A stretch of DNA of 11,017 nt from Nanobdellota archaeon (lineage in GTDB: Archaea > Nanobdellota > Nanobdellia > Woesearchaeales > GW2011-AR15), in contig JAHIYL010000110.1 of assembly GCA_018815145.1 (NCBI GenBank), positions 1-11,017 on the forward strand. Reading direction: 5' to 3'. How positions within the stretch are numbered: position 1 is the stretch's first letter; each line of letters opens with the position of its first letter. The notes beneath the pieces are model-generated. The model saw only the letters and a program-made list of their open reading frames with translations, had not been told where the DNA came from and did no database searches. A program made the translations under genes and the position numbers. This document shows positions 1 through 5,371 of this stretch, piece after piece.

Positions 1-82
1 ACCCTCAAATGACATCTTTTGCTATATAAAGAAATGTATAGAATATGTATAATTCAATATGAATAATATCATAATATGAAAA

Positions 83-1123
83 TCAGCTTCTTTTAAGGAA
101 AATCACACCCTTCTCAGAAAGACTAATTTTTCGGGTCCTTCCTGACTTACTGATGTTAATGAGGTCAAACTCTGAAAGCCTGTCAAGTTTCTGGTTAGTA
201 GTCATCCTCGTTATTTTGAAATTTTGTGTAATATCTTTCTTTATGCACTGTGGTCTATTTTGGATAAAGCTAAGGATTGACAGATACTGCAGATCAAGCC
301 TGATATCAGCAATATCAAGTTTTGCCTTGATTGCCATATTTGAAAGGATTAGGATAAGGACAGCATATCCAAAACTTGTTATGAAAGATATGTCTTGGAT
401 ATAGTATTTTGAATTTATACCGATGAATACCAGATCAATGATACAGACTGCAATTATCCCAAGGACAACACCTGCCATCTTTCTTGTGTGTTTTTTTGAT
501 GTGAGTATAATGAAGACCCAAAGTGATATCAAAAGAAATGTTATATTTGCAAGAGGAGTGATGAGGTCAAAAATTGCTGCTGTGAACATAACTGGTGAAA
601 AATTTTCTATCATTTGAGATATGAGTGGCTGCACTATGAAAAAATCAAAATTTATGATTGCTGCAAGTGAAACAAGTATCCAGACAATTGTCCTTTTGAA
701 GGAACTCTTGAATTCACTGCTCTTCCCTGCATTTATGACCAGGAATATGCCAAAGAGATACGCAGAGAATCTCGTAATATTCATTACTATAGTATAGAAA
801 AGCGTGACTGGACGCATGCCTGAAATATTTATCGCTAACTGGTTTCTTGTAATTATATTGAATATTGCAAAAGCAATCTCCCAAATGAAGATGAATAACA
901 ATATAAATGACACATAGCCAAAAACCTGTCCCTTAGGTGTCCTGAAATAATTTTCCTTTTGGAACTTATAGAAATTCACGACAAGCACCAGTATCAAGTA
1001 CAATATTACATATCCATAAAAAACAGGCCAAAATATGGTGTTTGCCTTGAAGAGAGCAAGTATAGTACATGAAATTATCCAGACAATAAAAGAAATCCAT
1101 GCAACATTTCTTGAAAATTTCAT
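83..1123 (-). CDS. Multi-pass membrane protein with C-terminal winged-helix DNA-binding domain
   Basis: The 346-residue product begins with about eight hydrophobic segments (roughly residues 8-26, 31-50, 68-90, 105-131, 145-165, 180-207, 216-236 and 244-264). The soluble tail from about 275 to 346 reads as a winged helix. A recognition-helix-like stretch (KITRMTTNQKLDRLSEFDLI, residues 303-322) is followed by a short basic wing (SKSGRTRKISLSEKG) typical of MarR/ArsR-like folds. I infer a membrane-anchored transcription factor that would act on DNA at the cytoplasmic face. No sensory domain outside the membrane part is visible and I do not recognise a named family. The start is supported by a TATA-like box about 28 bp upstream on the minus strand and by the absence of a Shine-Dalgarno site, so the message is probably leaderless. 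It is divergent from the EamA-type transporter, an obvious candidate target. The 82 bases beyond its stop are plain AT-rich sequence. Confidence 0.75.
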   Translation of the reverse strand: MKFSRNVAWISFIVWIISCTILALFKANTIFWPVFYGYVILYLILVLVVNFYKFQKENYFRTPKGQVFGYVSFILLFIFIWEIAFAIFNIITRNQLAINISGMRPVTLFYTIVMNITRFSAYLFGIFLVINAGKSSEFKSSFKRTIVWILVSLAAIINFDFFIVQPLISQMIENFSPVMFTAAIFDLITPLANITFLLISLWVFIILTSKKHTRKMAGVVLGIIAVCIIDLVFIGINSKYYIQDISFITSFGYAVLILILSNMAIKAKLDIADIRLDLQYLSILSFIQNRPQCIKKDITQNFKITRMTTNQKLDRLSEFDLINISKSGRTRKISLSEKGVIFLKRS

Positions 1124-1147
1124 TATAATTTAAATACTAATGCTAAG

Positions 1148-1156
1148 TTTATATGA
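1148..1156 (-). promoter_or_regulatory. TATA box of the membrane winged-helix gene
   Basis: The minus strand reads TCATATAAA, centred near 1151 and about 28 bp upstream of the ATG at 1123. That is the usual archaeal TATA-to-start distance, so transcription probably begins at or next to the start codon. No Shine-Dalgarno sequence is present. Confidence 0.5.
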
Positions 1157-1183
1157 TTTTCTGAATTTGGAAATGTCATTAAT

Positions 1184-1194
1184 TTTTTATACTT
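1184..1194 (+). promoter_or_regulatory. TATA box of the EamA-type transporter
   Basis: TTTTTATACTT on the plus strand is centred near 1188, 26 bp before the ATG at 1214. The predicted transcript is leaderless. The two divergent TATA boxes lie only about 35 bp apart, so a regulator bound between them could affect both genes. Confidence 0.5.
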
Positions 1195-1213
1195 AAACCC
1201 AGTAACCTAATCC

Positions 1214-2050
1214 ATGTCCCTCCTATATCCAATTACAGCAAGTGTTGGACTTGTGATAGGCAAAATCATTGACAAATACAATTTCAACAAAAACAAGATT
1301 ACTCCAAAACAAGATATGTTCATTGTCTTCTTGATAATGTTTTTTGGAAGCATATTGTTTCTTTTTTTAAGAGGAACTGAATTCCCTCTATTGAATAGAG
1401 GATTAATGCGAATTCTATTATTGCTGATAATTGTCTCATTCATCCAAAATTTTTTTGAATTCAAAGGAGTGGCTGCTAAGGAGCTGAGTTTCAGGGAACC
1501 GATCTCAAATCTTCAGCCGATTTTAACAGGCTTTTTTGCATATCTGTTTTTTCCAACTGAGAGAGAACTAAAATATTTAATCGGAATCATCCTTGGAACA
1601 ATATTCATCTATTGGGGCCATACCCAAAAGAGAAAATTGCAGATTGACAAAGGGACTATATACATCCTATTTGGAGTCATTTTTGGGGCTCTTTTGTCAT
1701 CAATTTATAAGCTTGGACTCGAAAAAATTACACCTGAATATCTCTTTTTGTTCAGAACTGGCGGAACATTATTCCTTCTTGTAATCTTTGGAAAAATCAA
1801 GTTTTCAGGACTTAATAAAAAAAATACTTCCATGGCCATATTTGCTGCAACTTTATACCTGATTGCCAGTTTACTATACTTGTACTCAATACAGATATTG
1901 GGAATTAATCAGACTATATTGATACTTTTTATAGGACCGGCACTAACTTACGTATTGAGTCATTTTATACTTAAAGAAAAAATATCCAAAAAAAGAGTGC
2001 TGACAAGTGTACTTCTTGGGATTTTAGTGATTATTATGTCAATTATATAA
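1214..2050 (+). CDS. EamA/DMT-superfamily membrane transporter
   Basis: The 278-residue, almost wholly hydrophobic protein has the internally duplicated layout of drug/metabolite transporters, about ten membrane helices in two halves. The end of each half carries the family's recurring pattern of a proline-containing helix followed by a charged loop and a final helix. In the first half this is NLQPILTGFFAYLFFPTEREL (about 99-119, followed by a helix) and in the second GPALTYVLSHFILKEKIS (about 241-258, followed by a helix). Family members export or import small metabolites such as amino acids or nucleotide derivatives; the substrate cannot be read here. Length is slightly under the usual 290-300, with a compact first half. 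The ATG is supported by a TATA box 26 bp upstream. Its TAA abuts the stop of the convergent HTH-CBS gene with no base between. EamA family is a confident call, function is not. Confidence 0.82.
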   Translation: MSLLYPITASVGLVIGKIIDKYNFNKNKITPKQDMFIVFLIMFFGSILFLFLRGTEFPLLNRGLMRILLLLIIVSFIQNFFEFKGVAAKELSFREPISNLQPILTGFFAYLFFPTERELKYLIGIILGTIFIYWGHTQKRKLQIDKGTIYILFGVIFGALLSSIYKLGLEKITPEYLFLFRTGGTLFLLVIFGKIKFSGLNKKNTSMAIFAATLYLIASLLYLYSIQILGINQTILILFIGPALTYVLSHFILKEKISKKRVLTSVLLGILVIIMSII

Positions 2051-2596
2051 TCATTTATACATAACTCTCAGCATATCAGACTTTGTGATAATCCCTTTTA
2101 GCTTCTCCTTCTCTTTCACGAGAACCAGCGGAAATTGGATGAGAAGACTTGCGATGACATCCTTTTTTGTATCGAGAGGAATGATTGGCGGAGAATCCTG
2201 CATGACGTCAGCTATCAGTTTGTCAGGCGTTCCAAATTTAATCATACTTTCTAAAAGAATCCTCTCGCTCACATATCCCACAGCATGATTACCATCTATG
2301 ACAGGGATCTGGCTGATGTCATTATTTTTCATCTTCCTGATTGCGGACCTTATAGAGTCTTTTGAAGATACATTGATTATCTTTGAACTCATTATGTCCT
2401 TGGCAGAAAAATCGCTCTTTGTCTGGATCTGGTTAAGGGTCTCAAAAATTTTTTTTGCATTGTTGAAGCTTGGATCAATTTTCTCTGATTCAATTTTTGC
2501 TATTAGCGATTGAGATACTCCGCTTCTTTGAGCTAGTTCCTTCTGCGTCAGGTTCAGTCGTTTTCTAAGTAATTTTATTTCTTTTAGGTTATTCAT
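2051..2596 (-). CDS. XRE-family HTH regulator with two CBS domains
   Basis: The 181-residue protein has an N-terminal XRE/lambda-repressor helix-turn-helix at about 5-56 (LTQKELAQRSGVSQSLIAKI at 16-35). Two CBS domains follow, at about 64-122 (AKDIMSSKIINVSSKDSIRS) and 127-181 (IADVMQDSPPIIPLDTKKDV). This is the known archaeal family of predicted regulators with C-terminal CBS pairs (COG3620-like). CBS pairs commonly bind AMP, ATP or SAM-type ligands, so DNA binding is probably ligand-controlled. The ligand is not determinable here. The gene is divergent from metK. An array of AATATTC/GAATATT half-sites covers its own TATA box, which argues for autoregulation. A TATA-like box about 28 bp upstream of the ATG and the lack of a Shine-Dalgarno site suggest a leaderless message. 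The TGA stop directly touches the transporter's stop. Confidence 0.9.
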   Translation of the reverse strand: MNNLKEIKLLRKRLNLTQKELAQRSGVSQSLIAKIESEKIDPSFNNAKKIFETLNQIQTKSDFSAKDIMSSKIINVSSKDSIRSAIRKMKNNDISQIPVIDGNHAVGYVSERILLESMIKFGTPDKLIADVMQDSPPIIPLDTKKDVIASLLIQFPLVLVKEKEKLKGIITKSDMLRVMYK

Positions 2597-2620
2597 AGAA
2601 TCAAGAATAATTTTAAATCA

Positions 2621-2657
2621 TTTATATTCTTTACGGAATATTCTTATTGGAATATTT
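2621..2657 (-). promoter_or_regulatory. Operator array overlapping the HTH-CBS promoter
   Basis: Three half-sites alternate with 6-nt spacers: ATATTC at 2624-2629, GAATATTC (itself palindromic) at 2636-2643, and GAATATT at 2650-2656. AATATTC 2637-2643 and GAATATT 2650-2656 form a perfect 7-bp inverted repeat. ATATTC 2624-2629 and GAATAT 2636-2641 form a 6-bp one. The leftmost half-site overlaps the minus-strand TATA-like GAATATAAA (2621-2629), about 28 bp upstream of the HTH-CBS start. Regular spacing of about 13 bp and the overlap with TATA fit a repressor operator. Binding by the adjacent HTH-CBS protein is inference. Confidence 0.55.
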
Positions 2658-2670
2658 TTGTCAAGAAGCT

Positions 2671-2766
2671 TTTTAAATGCCTCTTTGTTTAAAGAGAATA
2701 AAAAGGGGTTAGGTTATTAGAAAAAAAATTAAATATTCAATTTAGCCCAATAAACCAATAGGAGGA
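2671..2766 (+). promoter_or_regulatory. metK promoter candidates, leader and Shine-Dalgarno site
   Basis: Two TATA-like boxes are possible. TTTTTAAAT near 2671-2679 would start RNA near 2702 and give a leader of about 75 nt. TTAAATATT at 2729-2737 would start it near 2759. A strong Shine-Dalgarno AGGAGGA at 2760-2766 lies 10 nt before the ATG. A leader starting exactly at 2759 would leave almost nothing upstream of this site, so the distal box is the better guess. Another AATATTC half-site (2732-2738) overlaps the proximal box. Confidence 0.4.
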
Positions 2767-2776
2767 ATGAATAAAA

Positions 2777-3961
2777 ATGAGTGTATTTGGAAAAGGAAGA
2801 GTATTTTTTTCGTCCGAGAGCGTCGGTGCAGGCCATCCGGATAAAGTTTGTGACATGGTGAGTGATTCAATACTTGATGCATGTTTTAAAGACGATCCAA
2901 CTTCAAGAGTTGCAATAGAATGCCTGACAAAGACCGGCTCAATCATGGTAGCAGGAGAACTGACAACTTCAACTTATGTTGAAATCCAGGATATTGTCAG
3001 AGAAACAGTAAGAGAGATTGGATATGATAATCCTGATTATGGATTTGATTGCGATTCAATGGGTGTCTGGGTCAACATATCAAAACAAAGTCCTGATATT
3101 GCCCAGGGTGTAAATGAAGGAACTGCGAAAGGAAAAGAAGGTGCAGAGCAGGGAGCTGGAGATCAGGGAATGATGTTCGGTTTTGCAACAAACGAAACAC
3201 CTGAATTAATGCCTCTTGCAATATCAATGGCACACAAATTGGTCTATAAGCTTGCAAAGATAAGGAAGACATCTGAGATGAAATATCTGAGACCCGACTG
3301 CAAGAGCCAGGTTACAGTCGAATATGTTGACGGAAAACCAAAAAGGATTGATAAGGTAGTCATGGCTTGTCAGCACGATCCTGATGTTGATCTGGAAGTA
3401 TTAAGAAAAGAAGTTGTTGAGAAGATTGTAAAGCCTATCTGCAAAGAATGGATAGATTCTGAGACTGAGTATTTTGTCAATGGTACAGGAAGATTTGTCA
3501 TTGGTGGACCGGTTGCTGATGCAGGGGTAACAGGAAGAAAGATAATCGTCGACACTTACGGTGGAATAGGCAGGCACGGAGGAGGAGCATTCTCAGGCAA
3601 GGATCCTTCAAAAGTTGACAGGAGCGGAGCATATTTTGGAAGGTATGTTGCAAAGAATGTTGTTGCAGCCGGTCTTGCTGACATGTGCGAAGTACAGGTT
3701 GCGTATTGCATTGGAGTTGCAAAACCTATGAGCGTGTGGGTCAATACATTCGGGACCAACCATATTCCTGAAAAGAAGATAGAGGAGCTTGTGGAAAAAA
3801 ATTTTGACTTCAGGCCTGCAAAGATAATTGAGCATCTAAAACTTAGAAGGCCTATCTACAAAAAGACAGCTGCATATGGGCATTTTGGCAGGGATGACCC
3901 TGATTTCACATGGGAATACACTGACAAGGCAGATGTGCTCAAAGAAGAGGCCGGACTTTAG
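2777..3961 (+). CDS. metK: S-adenosylmethionine synthetase, bacterial/eukaryotic type
   Basis: The 394-residue enzyme makes SAM from methionine and ATP, releasing phosphate and pyrophosphate, and so supplies all methylation. Family signatures are present in order: SESVGAGHPDK with the catalytic histidine at 20, GAGDQGMMFGFATNE at 126-140, GRFVIGGP at 238-245, GRKIIVDTYGG at 253-263, the phosphate-binding loop GGGAFSGKDPSKVDRS at 268-283, and C-terminal KKTAAYGHFGR with DPDFTWE at 362-380. Length is normal for the family (about 380-400). Most archaea carry an unrelated-looking archaeal SAM synthetase, so this type is notable. One oddity is that the residue before GHPDK is Ala where Glu is common (SEGHPDK). 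The start is set by AGGAGGA at 2760-2766. It is divergent from the HTH-CBS regulator. T-rich terminator sequence follows the TAG stop. Confidence 0.97.
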   Translation: MSVFGKGRVFFSSESVGAGHPDKVCDMVSDSILDACFKDDPTSRVAIECLTKTGSIMVAGELTTSTYVEIQDIVRETVREIGYDNPDYGFDCDSMGVWVNISKQSPDIAQGVNEGTAKGKEGAEQGAGDQGMMFGFATNETPELMPLAISMAHKLVYKLAKIRKTSEMKYLRPDCKSQVTVEYVDGKPKRIDKVVMACQHDPDVDLEVLRKEVVEKIVKPICKEWIDSETEYFVNGTGRFVIGGPVADAGVTGRKIIVDTYGGIGRHGGGAFSGKDPSKVDRSGAYFGRYVAKNVVAAGLADMCEVQVAYCIGVAKPMSVWVNTFGTNHIPEKKIEELVEKNFDFRPAKIIEHLKLRRPIYKKTAAYGHFGRDDPDFTWEYTDKADVLKEEAGL

Positions 3962-3977
3962 GTTGGTGAAGTATTAA

Positions 3978-4001
3978 TTTTTTTGATTTTTTTCTCTTTT
4001 T
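3978..4001 (+). terminator. T-tract terminator after metK
   Basis: Three closely spaced T runs (3978-3984, 3987-3993, 3997-4001) begin 16 bases after the metK stop. Archaeal RNA polymerase terminates at such T tracts without needing a hairpin. Confidence 0.6.
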
Positions 4002-4060
4002 ATTGTCAAAGGCCACAGATTATAACAGGCAATGTCAATTTAATTGTGTAATTTATTAGA

Positions 4061-4186
4061 ATTTTTTTATTGCCTCCTCTATGACAGCGACGGATTTGCA
4101 GGCAAATCCTACTCCACAGACGAGTACCCCATATTTCATACAGGAACCCCGTCTGTTCCGTCGCGTCTCGGAGGCATTAAAAAATT
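4061..4186. ncRNA. Unidentified structured RNA or inverted-repeat element
   Basis: A GC-rich island in AT-rich surroundings folds into nested helices: P1 TGCCTCC 4071-4077 with GGAGGCA 4170-4176; P2 GCGACGGA 4087-4094 with TCCGTCGC 4157-4164; P3 GGATTTG 4092-4098 with CAAATCC 4103-4109 (loop CAGG, partly competing with P2); P4 ACAGACG 4116-4122 with CGTCTGT 4150-4156. P1 continues outward, after one T/T mismatch, into a T-run/A-run pairing (about 4062-4069 with 4178-4184). P2 and P4 3' strands are contiguous and could stack. The loop of P4 (4123-4149) is unpaired and pyrimidine-rich. The strand cannot be decided because the symmetry works on both. It is not a tRNA (no T-loop) and does not have 5S rRNA topology. 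With its terminal inverted repeats it could also be a small mobile-type element. It lies 110 bp after metK. Confidence 0.5.
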
Positions 4187-4228
4187 ATTAACACAGAATA
4201 GTTGACATCACCATTATAACAAAAGATT

Positions 4229-4240
4229 TAATTATAAAGA
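4229..4240 (+). promoter_or_regulatory. TATA box of the 205-residue membrane protein gene
   Basis: TAATTATAAAGA is centred near 4235, about 29 bp before the ATG at 4264. No Shine-Dalgarno site lies between, so a leaderless transcript is likely. The promoter is downstream of the structured block 4061-4186, so that block is not this gene's leader. Confidence 0.5.
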
Positions 4241-4263
4241 TATTTTCATATACTTGATTCTAT

Positions 4264-4881
4264 ATGACTAAGCCACGCAACCCTCAATCAAGGCAACCAA
4301 TCAGATCAAAGAAACCTGGTCTAAAAGAGAAAATAAAAAAACATCTAAACCTTCGTACTCTCCTTATCACTATTGTAGGGATTATTCTTCTTCTTATGTA
4401 TTCCAAATACATAACTGCAGTCGTACTGATGGTAGCTTTTCTGCCACTGGCATGGTACACTGTCCAATTCACCAGATTTATCGACGGAATAACAATTGAG
4501 ACTCACACTGCCAGCTGTATCCTGCTCGGATTCATGTTCGGTTCTCAATTTGGCATGATCAGTGGTTTTGTTTTATCAAGTGTTGCATATCTTGGTAATG
4601 GGATAGCAAAGATTAGAGGATACTTAGATATCATCTATACCGGCCTTGGTGCAGGTTATGTGGCAGGATATATGGCAGCAAATACAACATTCAGTTTTGA
4701 AGTCGTATTTGTCCTTGTGACCCTAATAAAAAATTTTGTTTCGTTCATATTGAACCATCTTTTCTTTGATCCGGACAAGCTGTCAAATTTCACATATAGG
4801 ATTACATCGACATTTTTGAACACACTTGTCTACAGGGTCTTCTTTGTGCTGATATATAATATTGTATCACTGCTTCAATAA
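4264..4881 (+). CDS. Small multi-pass membrane protein, function unknown
   Basis: The 205-residue protein begins with a strongly basic, proline-containing N-terminus (residues 1-31, many K/R), followed by about six hydrophobic segments at roughly 31-46, 49-68, 82-111, 122-139, 145-167 and 183-203. The basic tail predicts a cytoplasmic N-terminus by the positive-inside rule. The central part, glycine-rich with small residues (LLGFMFGSQFGMISGFVLSS at 87-106, then GLGAGYVAGY at 127-136), loosely recalls the substrate-binding S components of ECF transporters or MreD-like proteins. I see no diagnostic motif, so this stays a resemblance only. No energising ATPase or partner gene is adjacent. The ATG is backed by a TATA box about 29 bp upstream and no Shine-Dalgarno, implying a leaderless message. 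It is convergent with the uS10 end of the translation block, 618 bp away. Confidence 0.7.
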   Translation: MTKPRNPQSRQPIRSKKPGLKEKIKKHLNLRTLLITIVGIILLLMYSKYITAVVLMVAFLPLAWYTVQFTRFIDGITIETHTASCILLGFMFGSQFGMISGFVLSSVAYLGNGIAKIRGYLDIIYTGLGAGYVAGYMAANTTFSFEVVFVLVTLIKNFVSFILNHLFFDPDKLSNFTYRITSTFLNTLVYRVFFVLIYNIVSLLQ

Positions 4882-4965
4882 GAAAATCATATAATCTAGA
4901 TATCATTGGATAAATTTAAATAAAGTCGTCTTTTCTCACACACTGATAATACCTAAATCATAAAC

Positions 4966-4979
4966 AAGCCGTCGTGGCA
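4966..4979 (+). repeat. Direct repeat A, copy 1
   Basis: AAGCCGTCGTGGCA, identical to 5079-5092, 113 bp away. Both copies are followed by a GC-rich, foldable stretch. GCCGTC at 4968-4973 can pair with GGCGGC of repeat B copy 2 (5372-5377). Confidence 0.85.
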
Positions 4980-5049
4980 GTCTGCTTTAGTTAAAGTAGA
5001 CGAGCAAACCAGTAAGGACTATGTTGCCTAAAACACGGCAAATAGTCCG
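4966..5049 (+). ncRNA. Candidate structured RNA with two hairpins
   Basis: After repeat A there are two clear hairpins. The first is GTCTGCTTT 4980-4988 with AAAGTAGAC 4993-5001, nine pairs including one G-U and loop AGTT. The second is GGACTAT 5016-5022 with ATAGTCC 5042-5048, continuing after a bulged G into TTGCC 5024-5028 with GGCAA 5037-5041, loop 5029-5036. They are joined by GAGCAAACCAGTAA (5002-5015). No ORF is credible here. A TATA-like TTTAAATA at 4915-4922 would start RNA near 4944. The strand is chosen on that box and on the neighbouring element and is not certain. No tRNA, C/D or H/ACA signature fits. It may be an independent RNA or the 5' part of a longer one running through 5277. 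Confidence 0.45.
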
Positions 5050-5078
5050 AATACAAATAAAAAAATATAATAATTAAA

Positions 5079-5092
5079 AAGCCGTCGTGGCA
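5079..5092 (+). repeat. Direct repeat A, copy 2
   Basis: AAGCCGTCGTGGCA, identical to 4966-4979. In this copy GCCGTCGT forms the 5' side of the predicted closing helix with 5263-5270. Confidence 0.85.
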
Positions 5093-5264
5093 CAATCTGG
5101 CTACTGCGCAGGACTGGAACATTGGAATAATTTCAGTGATCCTGTTTCCTCACGGATTTCCCGGTTCAAAAGAGCTTTTAAAAAACCTCGGAAAAACACA
5201 TTAAGGAGGGCATAAAGCCCTCCGAAACCCGAAGTGGTTTTTTTTTGCTCATGAAAGTCCGGGC

Positions 5265-5276
5265 GGCGGCGCTTTT
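5265..5276 (+). repeat. Direct repeat B, copy 1
   Basis: GGCGGCGCTTTT, identical to 5372-5383. It forms part of the 3' side of the predicted closing helix of the 5076-5277 element and is followed by further Ts. Confidence 0.8.
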
Positions 5277-5289
5277 TTTATATTTATAT

Positions 5290-5329
5290 TGGACTACTCA
5301 AAACATTTTATGTATTTTGATGTAGTCCA
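5290..5329. other. Long near-perfect hairpin
   Basis: TGGACTAC 5290-5297 pairs with GTAGTCCA 5322-5329. TCAAA 5298-5302 pairs with TTTGA 5316-5320 and ACAT 5303-5306 with ATGT 5310-5313, around a TTT loop. Single unpaired T 5321 and A 5314/T 5315 interrupt the stem. About 17 pairs form from 40 bases. It sits between the two copies of repeat B in a convergent intergenic region, so it may be part of an RNA, a processing site or a transcription-end structure. Confidence 0.6.
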
Positions 5330-5371
5330 TGATCATTTCCATTAATGCTTTCTAAAAGGATTACTGTTGTG

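Larger units (their letters stand above)
5076..5277 (+). ncRNA. Candidate ~200-nt structured RNA closed by a long terminal helix
   Basis: The ends pair: AAAAA 5076-5080 with TTTTT 5273-5277, then GCCGTCGT 5081-5088 with GCGGCGGC 5263-5270 (two G-U), leaving GC 5271-5272 bulged. Inside are CAGGA 5109-5113 with TCCTG 5140-5144, then CTG with CAG around a bulged TGA. There is also GGAGGGC 5205-5211 with GCCCTCC 5217-5223 (loop ATAAA), and an outer AAAAAACC 5180-5187 with GGTTTTTT 5236-5243, in which TCGG 5188-5191 pairs with CCGA 5229-5232. The T9 tract 5238-5246 and T7 tract 5273-5279 could end a plus-strand transcript. GAAAGTCCGGGC at 5253-5264 recalls conserved region I of RNase P RNA. The family is not identified. 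The strand is a best guess because the terminal helix is symmetrical. Confidence 0.5.

Noticed and set aside
4071..4176. 5S rRNA
   Set aside because: Size and a CCCAT...GGAA stretch are vaguely similar, but the second arm (helices IV-V) is missing and both internal hairpins sit inside a second closing helix, which is the wrong topology.
4968..5039. tRNA-like element (GCCGT/ACGGC ends 72 nt apart)
   Set aside because: Only five terminal pairs, no TTC-type T-loop, and the internal 9-bp hairpin does not fit an anticodon arm.
5158..5175. T-arm-like GGTTCAAA
   Set aside because: No complementary stem follows, and no acceptor or anticodon arm is at the right distances.
5229..5237. Kink-turn at the CCGA-AGT-GG bulge, a possible L7Ae site
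   Set aside because: The GA lies on the wrong side of the three-base bulge, and the opposite strand lacks the matching G-A pair.
5220..5270. Ordinary RNase P RNA starting near 5230 with region I at 5253-5264
   Set aside because: Downstream sequence is AT-rich and lacks the needed partner regions. GAAACCCGAAG (5224-5234), which looks like region V, cannot form P4 because AAG faces AAG. Only the permuted reading keeps some pairing, and that is reported as speculation.
4960..5280. Archaeal SRP RNA
   Set aside because: The invariant helix 8 GGAAGG...GCAGCC signature is absent on both strands.
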